From assembly GCA_014653835.1 (NCBI GenBank), contig JACWDY010000001.1, positions 210,961 through 274,960 on the forward strand: 64,000 nucleotides of DNA. Direction: 5' to 3'. The notes below the pieces were generated by a model. It was not told where the DNA came from. It made no database searches and worked only from the letters and a program-made list of their open reading frames with translations. This DNA comes from Pelagibacterales bacterium SAG-MED28 (GTDB lineage: Bacteria; Pseudomonadota; Alphaproteobacteria; Pelagibacterales; Pelagibacteraceae). Positions 51,922-59,985 of the stretch are shown here, piece after piece (within the stretch, counting starts at the first letter, position 1; each line of letters starts with the position of its first letter). The position numbers and the translations under genes are program-made.

Positions 51922-53325
51922 CTAACTATTAACCACACCAAAGAGTGAAAAATTACCTCTATCAATATTTCCTGATCCTGATCTTATTTGAAATCCTGTA
52001 ATTGCTGCAGTTGATGTATTTGATCCTGAGAAATAACCTGATAGAGTACGTGCGTGTTGGCTTATACCTACAATAGTTCCATGAACTAATTTACGTGTAT
52101 CAGTAGTTGATGGTTTATAAATATTTATTTCAAGACCCATACTTTCAGCTGCAGCACTACCTTGTCCTGTTTGGTGTATTCTTATATCGCTATCACTAGC
52201 ACTATTAAAATTATCAGTTCCACTATTACTATCTCTCGTCATACCTGAAAAATCATAATTTGATGTTAGATAAGATGAACCAGCATCAGTAGAATATCTT
52301 ATATGTAGTTTTTGATTATCTGTTGCAATTCTCATATCAGAAACAATTAATTTATATGCGTTATAAGTACTATCAAAAACAACACCTGAAGAACCATGAT
52401 TAAAATCAACAGAAGCTACTCCTGAAGTTACGTTTTGTGTTTTAATATGAACTAATCCACCACCACCAGCATCAGCAAAAGATAAAACTCCTGAGCCATT
52501 TGTTGTTAAAACTTGGTCTGATGTGCCATCGGCAGTAGGTAATTTTAATAATGTTCCACTTGTATTAATTTGATTAGATAAATGGTTTATATGATTTCCC
52601 ATGTAAGCATGAGAGCTGCATTGATAGTAAAGAATATTTGGTGTGTATTCATCTACTTGAATTGTTGTAAAAGCTCCAGCATTACCAGGTGTTCCAGTTG
52701 CTGTTACATTAGTGGTATATGCTCCTGTTTTATCTGCTTTTAAATAAAACAATAAAGGATGTCCTGAATTAGAGGCATCTGATTGATCAAACTTATAATA
52801 ATATTTTTTACCTGTATCAGATCCGTTAAATTTTAAAACAGGTGCTTCAACACCATCGATTTCATAACCACTTCCTGATCCTGATCCGTTGTAAGGATGT
52901 GCAGCAGTTTTAGTTATAACTTTAACTTCATAAGTTATTGGATTGCTTGATGAACCATAAACGCCTTTTTCAGAATTTTGATCTGCTAATTTTTTATTTG
53001 TTACTGAACTTGTTTTTAATTTAACAGCACTAATACTATCATCACTTGGAACTCCAATATCGTTTACATCACCTAATACTAAAATAAAGTCGATAACATC
53101 CGAGCTAGTCAAAGAGCTGTCGAAAACAATATTAGATCCTGATATTGTAAACGCATCTGTTGGAGCCTGTATTACCCCATTTAAAGATACAATCATTTGA
53201 TTAACCGATTGTGGAGTAAATGCTGCTCCACCATTAGCTAAAGCATACGTTGCTGTTGCAGACGTAGTGATACTATCTAATTTTGTAAAGTTTCCTGATA
53301 CTATTCCTCTTCCAATATATGGCAT
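51922..53325 (-). CDS. Tail fibre/receptor-binding protein with a cupredoxin-like (type 1 copper) domain
   Basis: 467 residues. Residues 1-120 form a fibre attachment region common in marine phages (LNGVIQAPTDAFTISGSNIVF), ending in a repeat-like IS-AVKLKTSSVTNKKL stem. Residues about 130-245 read like a cupredoxin: APVLKFNGSD and KYYYKFDQSDASNSGHPLLF with H189, then ILYYQCSSHAYMG with C236, H239 and M242. The Cys-x2-His-x2-Met ligand loop plus an upstream His is a complete blue-copper ligand set with amicyanin-like spacing. The C-terminal part (about 300-467) resembles a receptor-binding jelly-roll. Copper binding is inferred from spacing only. Confidence 0.75.
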   Translation of the reverse strand: MPYIGRGIVSGNFTKLDSITTSATATYALANGGAAFTPQSVNQMIVSLNGVIQAPTDAFTISGSNIVFDSSLTSSDVIDFILVLGDVNDIGVPSDDSISAVKLKTSSVTNKKLADQNSEKGVYGSSSNPITYEVKVITKTAAHPYNGSGSGSGYEIDGVEAPVLKFNGSDTGKKYYYKFDQSDASNSGHPLLFYLKADKTGAYTTNVTATGTPGNAGAFTTIQVDEYTPNILYYQCSSHAYMGNHINHLSNQINTSGTLLKLPTADGTSDQVLTTNGSGVLSFADAGGGGLVHIKTQNVTSGVASVDFNHGSSGVVFDSTYNAYKLIVSDMRIATDNQKLHIRYSTDAGSSYLTSNYDFSGMTRDSNSGTDNFNSASDSDIRIHQTGQGSAAAESMGLEINIYKPSTTDTRKLVHGTIVGISQHARTLSGYFSGSNTSTAAITGFQIRSGSGNIDRGNFSLFGVVNS

Positions 53326-53341
53326 AATTTTTTATTACTCC

Positions 53342-54559
53342 TTAAGCAAATGTTGCTGGTGATGTTAATACTGCTAATGCAGCTCCTGTATATTCTGCAA
53401 CAAGATTTCCTGGATAAGGTGGACTTCCACCTCCAAATACAATTCCTCCTGAGTTTCCTCCACCTGTGTTTCCTCCACCTGAATGTGAACCATTTGAAGA
53501 ACTATAAGTTGGTGCGTTAGCTAAAGGAATATCTGAACTCCAAGAAGTTCCATTGTACAATTCTGTTGAGTTAGTCAAAGATGGATAATCACCACCTATT
53601 GCTAAAACTCCTGTGTTAGTTGGACCATTAGCTGTTCCTAGTCTTGAACATTCAGGTCTTGCAGTACTTAATGATGGTCCAGCTGCATATGCTGTGCCAT
53701 TAAATGTTGCTGATGTAGCTGCATAAGATCCACTAAAAACTAAGAGATTACTTGTAGGTCCAGCACTTGCAACAAAGTTAGAACCTGTAGGTGCAGTTGC
53801 TCCAGCTGACCAAGAAGATCCATCGTATGCTTGTGATGCTGTTGGATTACTAGGATGGTTCCATCCATTAGTAATAAGAGCATCTGATTGTGTTCCATGT
53901 CCATGTTGCTGACCCAAACTAGATGCAGCATAATTTAAACTTGCAGATGATCCCCAAGAAGATCCATCAAATTCATAAGAAATAGTTGTTTTAGGATAAG
54001 AAGGATGCGATGCATTTGGACCTGATGGATTACCATGTCCTCCTCCACCTAATGCAGCAGATTGAGTTCCAATCGCCATTGTTCCTGAGTTATAATAAGG
54101 ATAGTTAGGTCCATTAGACCAGCTTGATCCATCAAATTTTATAAAGTCATTACCTCTTGCTCCGTTGTCACCACCAGTTCTAGGATGCGATCCATAACCT
54201 GATAAACCCCAAGTGCTGTCTTTTGTAGTTCCATTACTTGACCAACCTGATGCTCCATAAGGAATTGCAGTTCCAGCTGAAAAAGCAGCAGAACCTATTA
54301 AATAAGATTTTAATTGTTTTGTATCAGTTCTTAACCACATGTCACCTTCATTAGGTGATGGAGGATTTGATGTTACAGCTGGTACACCAAGATTAACTGC
54401 TGGTGAAATATCTGCAGCAGCGATTGTGCCTGGAGCTATCTCAGTTGTTGTAACAGTTCCTGGTGCTATGTCTGCAGCTGCAACTGTATTAGGTGCAATT
54501 TCAGTTGTTGTAATTGCATCTGCTGTAATTCCTCTTTGTTTAAGTTTTGTTATAGCCAT
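53342..54559 (-). CDS. Kelch-like tail fibre with N-terminal decapeptide stem
   Basis: 405 residues. The N-terminus contains four decapeptide repeats alternating TTTEIAP(N/G)TV and AAADIAPGTV (residues about 17-55), likely a trimeric stem with Ala-Pro-Gly at several turns. SNPPSPNEGDMWLRTDTKQLKSYL follows, then several kelch/propeller-like units with the signature YDGSSW or YNGTSW (FDGSSWSN, FDGSSWGS, YDGSSWSA, YNGTSWSS). A Gly-rich loop GGGNTGGGNSGG lies near the end. It is probably a receptor-binding propeller in the adhesin set. Adjacent to the cupredoxin fibre. Confidence 0.72.
   Translation of the reverse strand: MAITKLKQRGITADAITTTEIAPNTVAAADIAPGTVTTTEIAPGTIAAADISPAVNLGVPAVTSNPPSPNEGDMWLRTDTKQLKSYLIGSAAFSAGTAIPYGASGWSSNGTTKDSTWGLSGYGSHPRTGGDNGARGNDFIKFDGSSWSNGPNYPYYNSGTMAIGTQSAALGGGGHGNPSGPNASHPSYPKTTISYEFDGSSWGSSASLNYAASSLGQQHGHGTQSDALITNGWNHPSNPTASQAYDGSSWSAGATAPTGSNFVASAGPTSNLLVFSGSYAATSATFNGTAYAAGPSLSTARPECSRLGTANGPTNTGVLAIGGDYPSLTNSTELYNGTSWSSDIPLANAPTYSSSNGSHSGGGNTGGGNSGGIVFGGGSPPYPGNLVAEYTGAALAVLTSPATFA
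54409..54530 (-). repeat. 30-base tandem repeats encoding fibre decapeptides
   Basis: About four imperfect 30-base units in the 5' part of the kelch-like fibre gene alternate between two versions (Ala-Ala-Ala-Asp and Thr-Thr-Thr-Glu), making a 60-base higher-order period. The encoded units contain Ile-Ala-Pro-Gly. Such a repeat can vary in copy number by slippage and change fibre length (inference). Confidence 0.65.
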
Positions 54560-54561
54560 TT

Positions 54562-54867
54562 TTATTCCGTTATAGTAATTGCTTCAGGTCTTAAAATGTT
54601 GTTTTGTTTTTCAAAGCTGTCGCTTGGTAAAGCATCCCAATCAGATTGTGATTGAGCGACAACAGTATTAACAAGAGTTTGAGCTTCAGCTTTTGTTTTA
54701 GAAACTCCATTAACTCTAGTAATCCATGCTTGACCTGTAGTATTATCTTCTACTTGCCAAACATTACCTGGATAACCTTTAACATTTAAAGATGTAACAT
54801 TTTCTTGATCTGCATTAGTTATAAAACCTTTGCCTAAGTTATTTGCTTTACAATATATTTTTGCCAT
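54562..54867 (-). CDS. Hypothetical small phage structural protein (101 aa)
   Basis: The track ORF starts at 54918 inside the previous gene; MAKIYCKANNLGKGFITNAD from ATG54867 is the plausible start, preceded by an A-rich AAAGAAAAAA region. 101 residues with a compact, mixed beta composition and conserved-looking WQVEDNTTGQAWI. It lies between two virion-type genes. Not recognised; a small fibre-associated or decoration protein is possible. Confidence 0.6.
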   Translation of the reverse strand: MAKIYCKANNLGKGFITNADQENVTSLNVKGYPGNVWQVEDNTTGQAWITRVNGVSKTKAEAQTLVNTVVAQSQSDWDALPSDSFEKQNNILRPEAITITE

Positions 54868-54884
54868 TTTTTTTTCTTTATTGT

Positions 54885-55211
54885 TTATGTTGAAATTGCA
54901 TCTACAGCTGATACCCAAACATCTAATGAAGATGCTGTATCTGATATAACTTTTAAAGCATCACCTGAGTGAACTACAAATTTAGCTCCCCCATCTAATA
55001 CTTGTAAAGAACCACCAGCTGCAATCGGTGCATCCTTAACAAGATAAATATCATTTGATCCATCATTGATATAAACCGATGCCTCTACAGTTGATGTAGT
55101 TATATTTGCTAGAGATATTCCAACAACAGTGTCGAAACTGTCTGCTGTAAATATTGTTGCGGCTCCTGTGCCTACATCATTACTTGTATATCTTCTAAAG
55201 TTTTGCGCCAT
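54885..55211 (-). CDS. Small phage virion protein, beta-rich (108 aa)
   Basis: 108 residues, beta-rich, beginning MAQNFRRYTSNDVGTGAATI, with ASVYINDGSNDIYLVKDAPIAAGGSLQVLDGGAKFVVHSGD-like alternation of strands and turns. It resembles short structural proteins located next to fibres in marine podoviruses (recalled). Located between the T7-type fibre and the 101-residue protein with 11-17 base gaps. Function unassigned. Confidence 0.62.
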   Translation of the reverse strand: MAQNFRRYTSNDVGTGAATIFTADSFDTVVGISLANITTSTVEASVYINDGSNDIYLVKDAPIAAGGSLQVLDGGAKFVVHSGDALKVISDTASSLDVWVSAVDAIST

Positions 55212-55222
55212 TTTTTTTCCTC

Positions 55223-56290
55223 CTATAGTGCTATTGCCATTGCAATTCCAAATCCTTTAGTTCCAAACGCTGAAACATCCGTTGCGGCTACTTGCCAGGA
55301 AGATCCGTTGTAAACATAAAGTTGATTGTCTGTTGTTAAAAATACTAAATCACCAGCTGTTAAAGCATCACCGTCATTATCAACTGATGGTAAACTTGAT
55401 TTTGCTCCAAGATAAACATCGTCAAAATTATCTGCTGCTAATTCTGCTGCTGTCTTAGCTGCCTCTGCTGCTGTTGCAGATGTTGCTGCTTCACTTGCTT
55501 TAGTCGTTGCTGTTGATGCTGAGCTAGCTGAAGCTGTTGCTGAATTTGCTGCTGCAGTAGCGGATGATGCTGCTGCCGTTGCAGATGTTGCAGCTGCCGT
55601 TGCAGATGTTGTAGCAGATGCTGCATCAACGATTAAATCCCATTTAGCGTTATCGGTATTACTTGTTAACGGTTGAGATCCGCTAGAGGTGTGAGCAGTG
55701 TTACAGTAAAAAATGTTATTTGTGCTAGTGTCTTTAACTAAATCTCTTACAGCGTAAGTTCTTGATGCTGCCCAGTTGCCTTCAAAAGATCCTAATTCTT
55801 GAGCAACAGTTAATTCACCAGCGCTATCAAATGAAACTAATTTATTTGCACGATCTGTTGCAGATTGCGTAAACTCTGTAGAGGTAATTGTATTTGTTCT
55901 TGATAATTTTAAAGATCTATCAACTTCTTCTTGAAGCTCTTGAGTAATAGAAGTTAGTTTATCGTAAGCATCTTCTAAAGTATTTGCTGGAAGTGGATCG
56001 TTTTCAATTAAATCTACTCCTTGCGTTTTTGGTGTATCTCTTCTTAAAACAACAGTTTCAGTAGCTGTTGGAATGTTTCCGCTAGTGAAAGTAACAGTTC
56101 CTCCGTTAGCATTCCCAACACCACCGACAGTATAATGAGTGGTAATCGTTTTAGTTGTTTCTGTTCCATCAGCGCTCCTTATTATTACGTCAATGTCGTC
56201 TTGATCTGTAATTTTAAATGTATAGTTAAAGGCTGTTGTAGAGCCGTTTCCACTTGATGAATTTTTTATTGTTGTTGTAGATATAGTCAA
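55223..56290 (-). CDS. Tail fibre protein with T7 gp17-type N-terminus
   Basis: 355 residues. The start is TTG56290 with AGGA six bases upstream and no in-frame ATG before a TGA. Residues 1-150 resemble the T7 gp17 tail-attachment domain (GNGSTTAFNYTFKITDQDDIDVIIRS and VVLRRDTPKTQGVDLIENDPLPANTLEDAYDKLT). Next come an SLKLSRTNTI segment, an Ala/Ser/Thr-rich coiled-coil stalk (about 225-290) and a short C-terminus with DLVFLTTDNQLYVYNGSSWQV. It would be the adaptor fibre that joins the virion and the other two receptor-binding proteins (inference). Confidence 0.82.
   Translation of the reverse strand: MTISTTTIKNSSSGNGSTTAFNYTFKITDQDDIDVIIRSADGTETTKTITTHYTVGGVGNANGGTVTFTSGNIPTATETVVLRRDTPKTQGVDLIENDPLPANTLEDAYDKLTSITQELQEEVDRSLKLSRTNTITSTEFTQSATDRANKLVSFDSAGELTVAQELGSFEGNWAASRTYAVRDLVKDTSTNNIFYCNTAHTSSGSQPLTSNTDNAKWDLIVDAASATTSATAAATSATAAASSATAAANSATASASSASTATTKASEAATSATAAEAAKTAAELAADNFDDVYLGAKSSLPSVDNDGDALTAGDLVFLTTDNQLYVYNGSSWQVAATDVSAFGTKGFGIAMAIAL
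55440..55625 (-). repeat. Ala/Ser/Thr-coding tandem repeats in the fibre stalk
   Basis: The stalk of the T7-type fibre is encoded by imperfect repeats of about 21 bases. The clearest direct repeat is GCTGCCGTTGCAGATGTT at 55572-55589 and 55593-55610, 21 bases apart. On the protein it gives seven-residue units such as ATSATAA and ASSATAA, consistent with a heptad coiled coil. Confidence 0.65.
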
Positions 56291-56301
56291 TTTATTTCCT
56301 G

Positions 56302-59112
56302 TTATTGTTCTTGTTCAAAGTAATCACCTTGTATTGGCTCACCTTGATTTAGTGTTAGTATTTTTTCTGCGAATTTTTCTGTCGCTTCTTCTGTAATTCT
56401 TGTATTAACATCTTCTGATTTAGAATAAGGATTATCACCAGCACCTATTAAATCACCGTAAGCTGCTTGTTCTGCTGCAGTAAAAGCTTTTTTTATATAA
56501 CCTTGTTTAATAAAGTTATCTTGAGCTTCTGAATATTCATCAGAAGAAAATAAAACAGATAGATTTTCTTTTGCATATGCACCTTTACGTTTTTGTAAAA
56601 ATGCTAATTCATCAGATGTGTATTCTACTGTAGTTCCAAGAAAACCTTTTGTAATAGATTTACCTCTTCTCATGGGTCTAATCTCTACTTGAGTTTTTCT
56701 AAGCTCGTCTCTAATAGGATCGTTTTTAGCAATAGTGTATGCACCCCAACCTTGAACTTCGTCACCTAATAAATCGTATTGTTTATTTAAGTTGTTATTA
56801 ATACCGATAGCTTTTTTTGCGTATTCACTAAACTCAACAGCAAGTTTTTGCTGACTATCATTTGTAATAAAATTATAAGTCTTACCAGTTTGTTTTACGA
56901 TTGAAGGTATAAAGCTTGTTCCAATATCTTTTCCCCATCGTTGCGCACCTTTAGCTAAACCTAACTGTTTAAAGTTTTGAAAATCATTAATACCTTTTGA
57001 AACACCTGACATAAATGTACTGTCAGATAAGTTCTCACCAAAAGACAACATTAAAGCTGTAGCTATCGCAACGTGATCTTGCCATTGATCATGATCTTTA
57101 AAACCCATTTGTGCAATAGCGCTAAGATCTGCTGCTTGTTTAAACATCATAGCAACTGGATCAAATAAAGTATCTCTTACTGAAACATTTATAGTTGTAT
57201 CACCATAAGGAATATTAATAGTACCACTTCCAGTGCCTAAAGTTTTTTGCATAGCAAACTTAGATCCGTCTGCTTTAAATTTACTTCCAAGCTCAGGTGA
57301 TGTTCCTGTTGCATAACCACCATAGTTCATTCCCATAACTGTAGTATAGAATGCTGAGCCTAAAGCCATTTTCGCTTTAGCTTTATCTCTAATCGCTTTG
57401 TTAGGTGAACTTAATTGATTTCTATAATCTTTTAATAATAAATTTAAACCTGGTGATCTCTCTAAGGCAAACTTAGCTACGTTCGTAGGTGTTTGAATAA
57501 ACGGTAAATAGTAGTTCATCATGAAATTCATGTAACCTAGATCTTTACTATTTTTTATATCTTGTAATTTACCTCCGACAAAAGCTATAGCTCCGTCTTG
57601 ATCTTTCATTTTAGTTTGAAATGTAGAATACAAAGTTGCTTGTCTTGCTTCTTCCACTATTGATTTAGTTGGATTAGCAACAAGATCAGCTAAATATATT
57701 TCTGCATTCTTTCTATCTAAAGATCCATCACCTATTTTTTTTAAAGTATCTCTATAAGCTAAACCATATAGTTCAGCTCTGTATTCTCTGTTTTTAAAAT
57801 AGTTATCTGAAACTGTTAAAAGCTTAGTAGGTATTCTATCTAATGTTAAAATTCTTCCAGCTATATCCGTAAAGTTAGCTGATAAACTGCCAGCTTCTTG
57901 ATTGAAATTAGCTGCTGTAAATTTACCTGGTCTAACTTCAGCTTTATTACCGCTGACCATACTTGTAATTTTATCTATGTTTTTTAAGCTACCATTCATA
58001 GCAGCCCACATTTCTCTCGTTGCCATCGTTTTACCGAAAGCTCTAGCCATATCTTCGTATTCAGCAATTCCGCCACCTTTAGCATCACCAAATAATCTTG
58101 CAGCTAGTTTGTTTTCTGCTTGAATAATTCCTTGAGTAATCCAGTTACCAGCAGTGTTTCTTACGTGTGTTAATGGATTAGATAAAATCGCATTAATAAA
58201 AACTTCTGATACTGCTTCAGATATTCTGCTGTTAATAGTTCCAGCTTGTTCAGTAAATTGTAATCTTTGTTTTGTTGTACTTGTCTTAAGATACATCTGA
58301 GCCATCATCTTGATGTTATCTTCACCGCCAATCTCAACTAATAACTCTTGTCTATTTAATTCATCTAATCTTGCATTAGTGAATTTTTTAGTTCTTGTTG
58401 GTATTGAAAACTGTTGCAAGGCTCTTGCTGTTTCAGTTTGTACACCTTTTAAAATCTTTGTTAGTTCAGATGTTAAAGCAAAGTGTTGTCTATACTTTAA
58501 TATATCATCAGAGCTTCCAGCTACTGCTTTAGCAGCAAGTTCATCTAATTTAGTGTAAGAAGCTTCAACTAATTCTCTTGTAGCTAATATGTATTCAGCA
58601 TTTAATGTGTCACCTTTTTTTAAGTTCAGTAACGTAGCTGATAATTTTGTTTGGTCCTTTTGTAATAGGTCCGCTAAAGCTTGCGTTTGTTTATTAGTTT
58701 GTTCGCCTCTTTTTCTTGAACTAAAATCTTTTTTATAAGTTTCTGCAACTTCATCTATGTATTTAATAATATCGTCTTTAGACTGCATATTATTAATATT
58801 AAAATCGTTTAGTTTAGCTGGTGTTATTTTACCTCCAGCTTTTACTTTAAATAAAACTTTGTCTGCCTGTTCATCAGGAAAAGGCGTTTTTACTTTTGTC
58901 TTAACCGTAGCTGTTAATTCACCATCTACAGTTTCATAGTTTTTACCATCAATAAGAACTTTTTCTTTTTTAGCTTTATCGCCTTTTAAAAGTTTATCTC
59001 TTCTTATTTTAGGTCCAGCAATCTTCTCATCGATAATTTTTTGAGCGCCTTCTAATAATTGTTTACCTTCTGCTTCAGTAAATTTCTTACTGATGTTTCT
59101 AATGTTCACCAT
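56302..59112 (-). CDS. Large internal virion/ejection-like protein (936 aa)
   Basis: The largest phage gene in the window. Mostly helical; a basic, Lys-rich N-terminal 130 residues, then a helical body with VFINAILSNPLTHVRNTAGNWI (about 305-330), several hydrophobic segments (ALGSAFYTTVMGMNYGG, VAIATALMLSFGEN) and an acidic C-terminus. The position, following other internal-virion candidates and preceding the fibre, equals that of T7 gp16, but I see no transglycosylase motif. DNA ejection is inferred from position and size only. Confidence 0.65.
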   Translation of the reverse strand: MVNIRNISKKFTEAEGKQLLEGAQKIIDEKIAGPKIRRDKLLKGDKAKKEKVLIDGKNYETVDGELTATVKTKVKTPFPDEQADKVLFKVKAGGKITPAKLNDFNINNMQSKDDIIKYIDEVAETYKKDFSSRKRGEQTNKQTQALADLLQKDQTKLSATLLNLKKGDTLNAEYILATRELVEASYTKLDELAAKAVAGSSDDILKYRQHFALTSELTKILKGVQTETARALQQFSIPTRTKKFTNARLDELNRQELLVEIGGEDNIKMMAQMYLKTSTTKQRLQFTEQAGTINSRISEAVSEVFINAILSNPLTHVRNTAGNWITQGIIQAENKLAARLFGDAKGGGIAEYEDMARAFGKTMATREMWAAMNGSLKNIDKITSMVSGNKAEVRPGKFTAANFNQEAGSLSANFTDIAGRILTLDRIPTKLLTVSDNYFKNREYRAELYGLAYRDTLKKIGDGSLDRKNAEIYLADLVANPTKSIVEEARQATLYSTFQTKMKDQDGAIAFVGGKLQDIKNSKDLGYMNFMMNYYLPFIQTPTNVAKFALERSPGLNLLLKDYRNQLSSPNKAIRDKAKAKMALGSAFYTTVMGMNYGGYATGTSPELGSKFKADGSKFAMQKTLGTGSGTINIPYGDTTINVSVRDTLFDPVAMMFKQAADLSAIAQMGFKDHDQWQDHVAIATALMLSFGENLSDSTFMSGVSKGINDFQNFKQLGLAKGAQRWGKDIGTSFIPSIVKQTGKTYNFITNDSQQKLAVEFSEYAKKAIGINNNLNKQYDLLGDEVQGWGAYTIAKNDPIRDELRKTQVEIRPMRRGKSITKGFLGTTVEYTSDELAFLQKRKGAYAKENLSVLFSSDEYSEAQDNFIKQGYIKKAFTAAEQAAYGDLIGAGDNPYSKSEDVNTRITEEATEKFAEKILTLNQGEPIQGDYFEQEQ

Positions 59113-59163
59113 GTTTTAATTTTTCTGTTTTGAAAAAAACAAATATCTGAGGATAGTGTTTTC

Positions 59164-59985
59164 TTACTCTTTTTCTGTTGTTTGTGAAATAATATTGTTT
59201 TGGATATTATCTGATACTTTATTTACAGTTTCAGCTGTAGCTGTAGCTCCACCAACTGCAACAGCATTCTGTTGCCAGTTAGAATTTTTAATACCTTTTA
59301 ATACTGGACCTAACTTATCGAAAGCAAAACCTAAAGATGAACCTTCTATAGCAAGTAAAGCATTATCAACCATATCATCTGCTGATGTTCCTTCTTCTAT
59401 ATTTGCGTATCTCTTTAAACTTTTTACAGCGTCAGTATCTACAAGTATGCTTGTATCTTTATTAAAAGCTAATGATTGACCAGTACCAAAAGCTAGAGGT
59501 AAAGCGTACTGTTTTGGTAATCCAAATGATTTAAGTTTTTTATAAACTGGAACTATGTAAGCAGCATCTTGTCCAACGATTGCAACCATCTTTGAAACTA
59601 ATGGACTATCTTTATCAAGCTCATCTAAGCTCTTCATTTGCTTATCTATTTTATCTTTAACAAATTCGTATGAGCTATCAGGATTAACACCTATTAAGTT
59701 TGTAGCACTATTAACAAATCCAAATCCATTCATTGTTCCTCGAGTTACACTTAACAACATGTCTTTAGGCATAGACTTAACGAAATCAAAAACATCTTCT
59801 ACTAATATAGTTTTTTCAGCTTCATCTATTTTACCTAACTGAACTTCACCAGCATTAGGATCAGGATCTTCACCGTCTAATAAAGCAGTATCAATTTTAT
59901 TTTCTTTTAATAGCTTATACTCCTGGCTACTAATTAGCTCTTCATCAGTTTTAAGACCTAAATATAAATCTAGTATATCAGCCAT
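59164..59985 (-). CDS. Hypothetical phage structural protein (273 aa), internal-virion candidate
   Basis: Not recognised. 273 residues, mixed helical, with an acidic N-terminal segment (DPDPNAGEVQLG) and several small hydrophobic patches (AYIVPVYKKLKSFGLPKQYALPLAFGTG). It ends with NVSDNIQNNIISQ-like polar sequence and is separated from the 936-residue gene by 51 bases holding a TGTTTT/AAAACA hairpin. Start ATG59985 overlaps the stop of the previous gene (TAATG). Probably part of the ejection apparatus by location. Confidence 0.6.
   Translation of the reverse strand: MADILDLYLGLKTDEELISSQEYKLLKENKIDTALLDGEDPDPNAGEVQLGKIDEAEKTILVEDVFDFVKSMPKDMLLSVTRGTMNGFGFVNSATNLIGVNPDSSYEFVKDKIDKQMKSLDELDKDSPLVSKMVAIVGQDAAYIVPVYKKLKSFGLPKQYALPLAFGTGQSLAFNKDTSILVDTDAVKSLKRYANIEEGTSADDMVDNALLAIEGSSLGFAFDKLGPVLKGIKNSNWQQNAVAVGGATATAETVNKVSDNIQNNIISQTTEKE

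Noticed and set aside
53740-53931. 63-residue ORF on the - strand inside the kelch-like fibre
   Set aside because: Frame shadow of the repeated YDGSSW coding sequence; no start signal of its own.
55438-55629. 63-residue Gln/His-rich ORF on the - strand
   Set aside because: It is a frame shadow of the Ala/Ser/Thr-coding repeats in the tail-fibre stalk.
59113-59163. TGTTTT/AAAACA hairpin between internal-virion genes as a strong terminator
   Set aside because: The stem is short and A/T-only with no clear U-run on the - strand; it may be weak at best.
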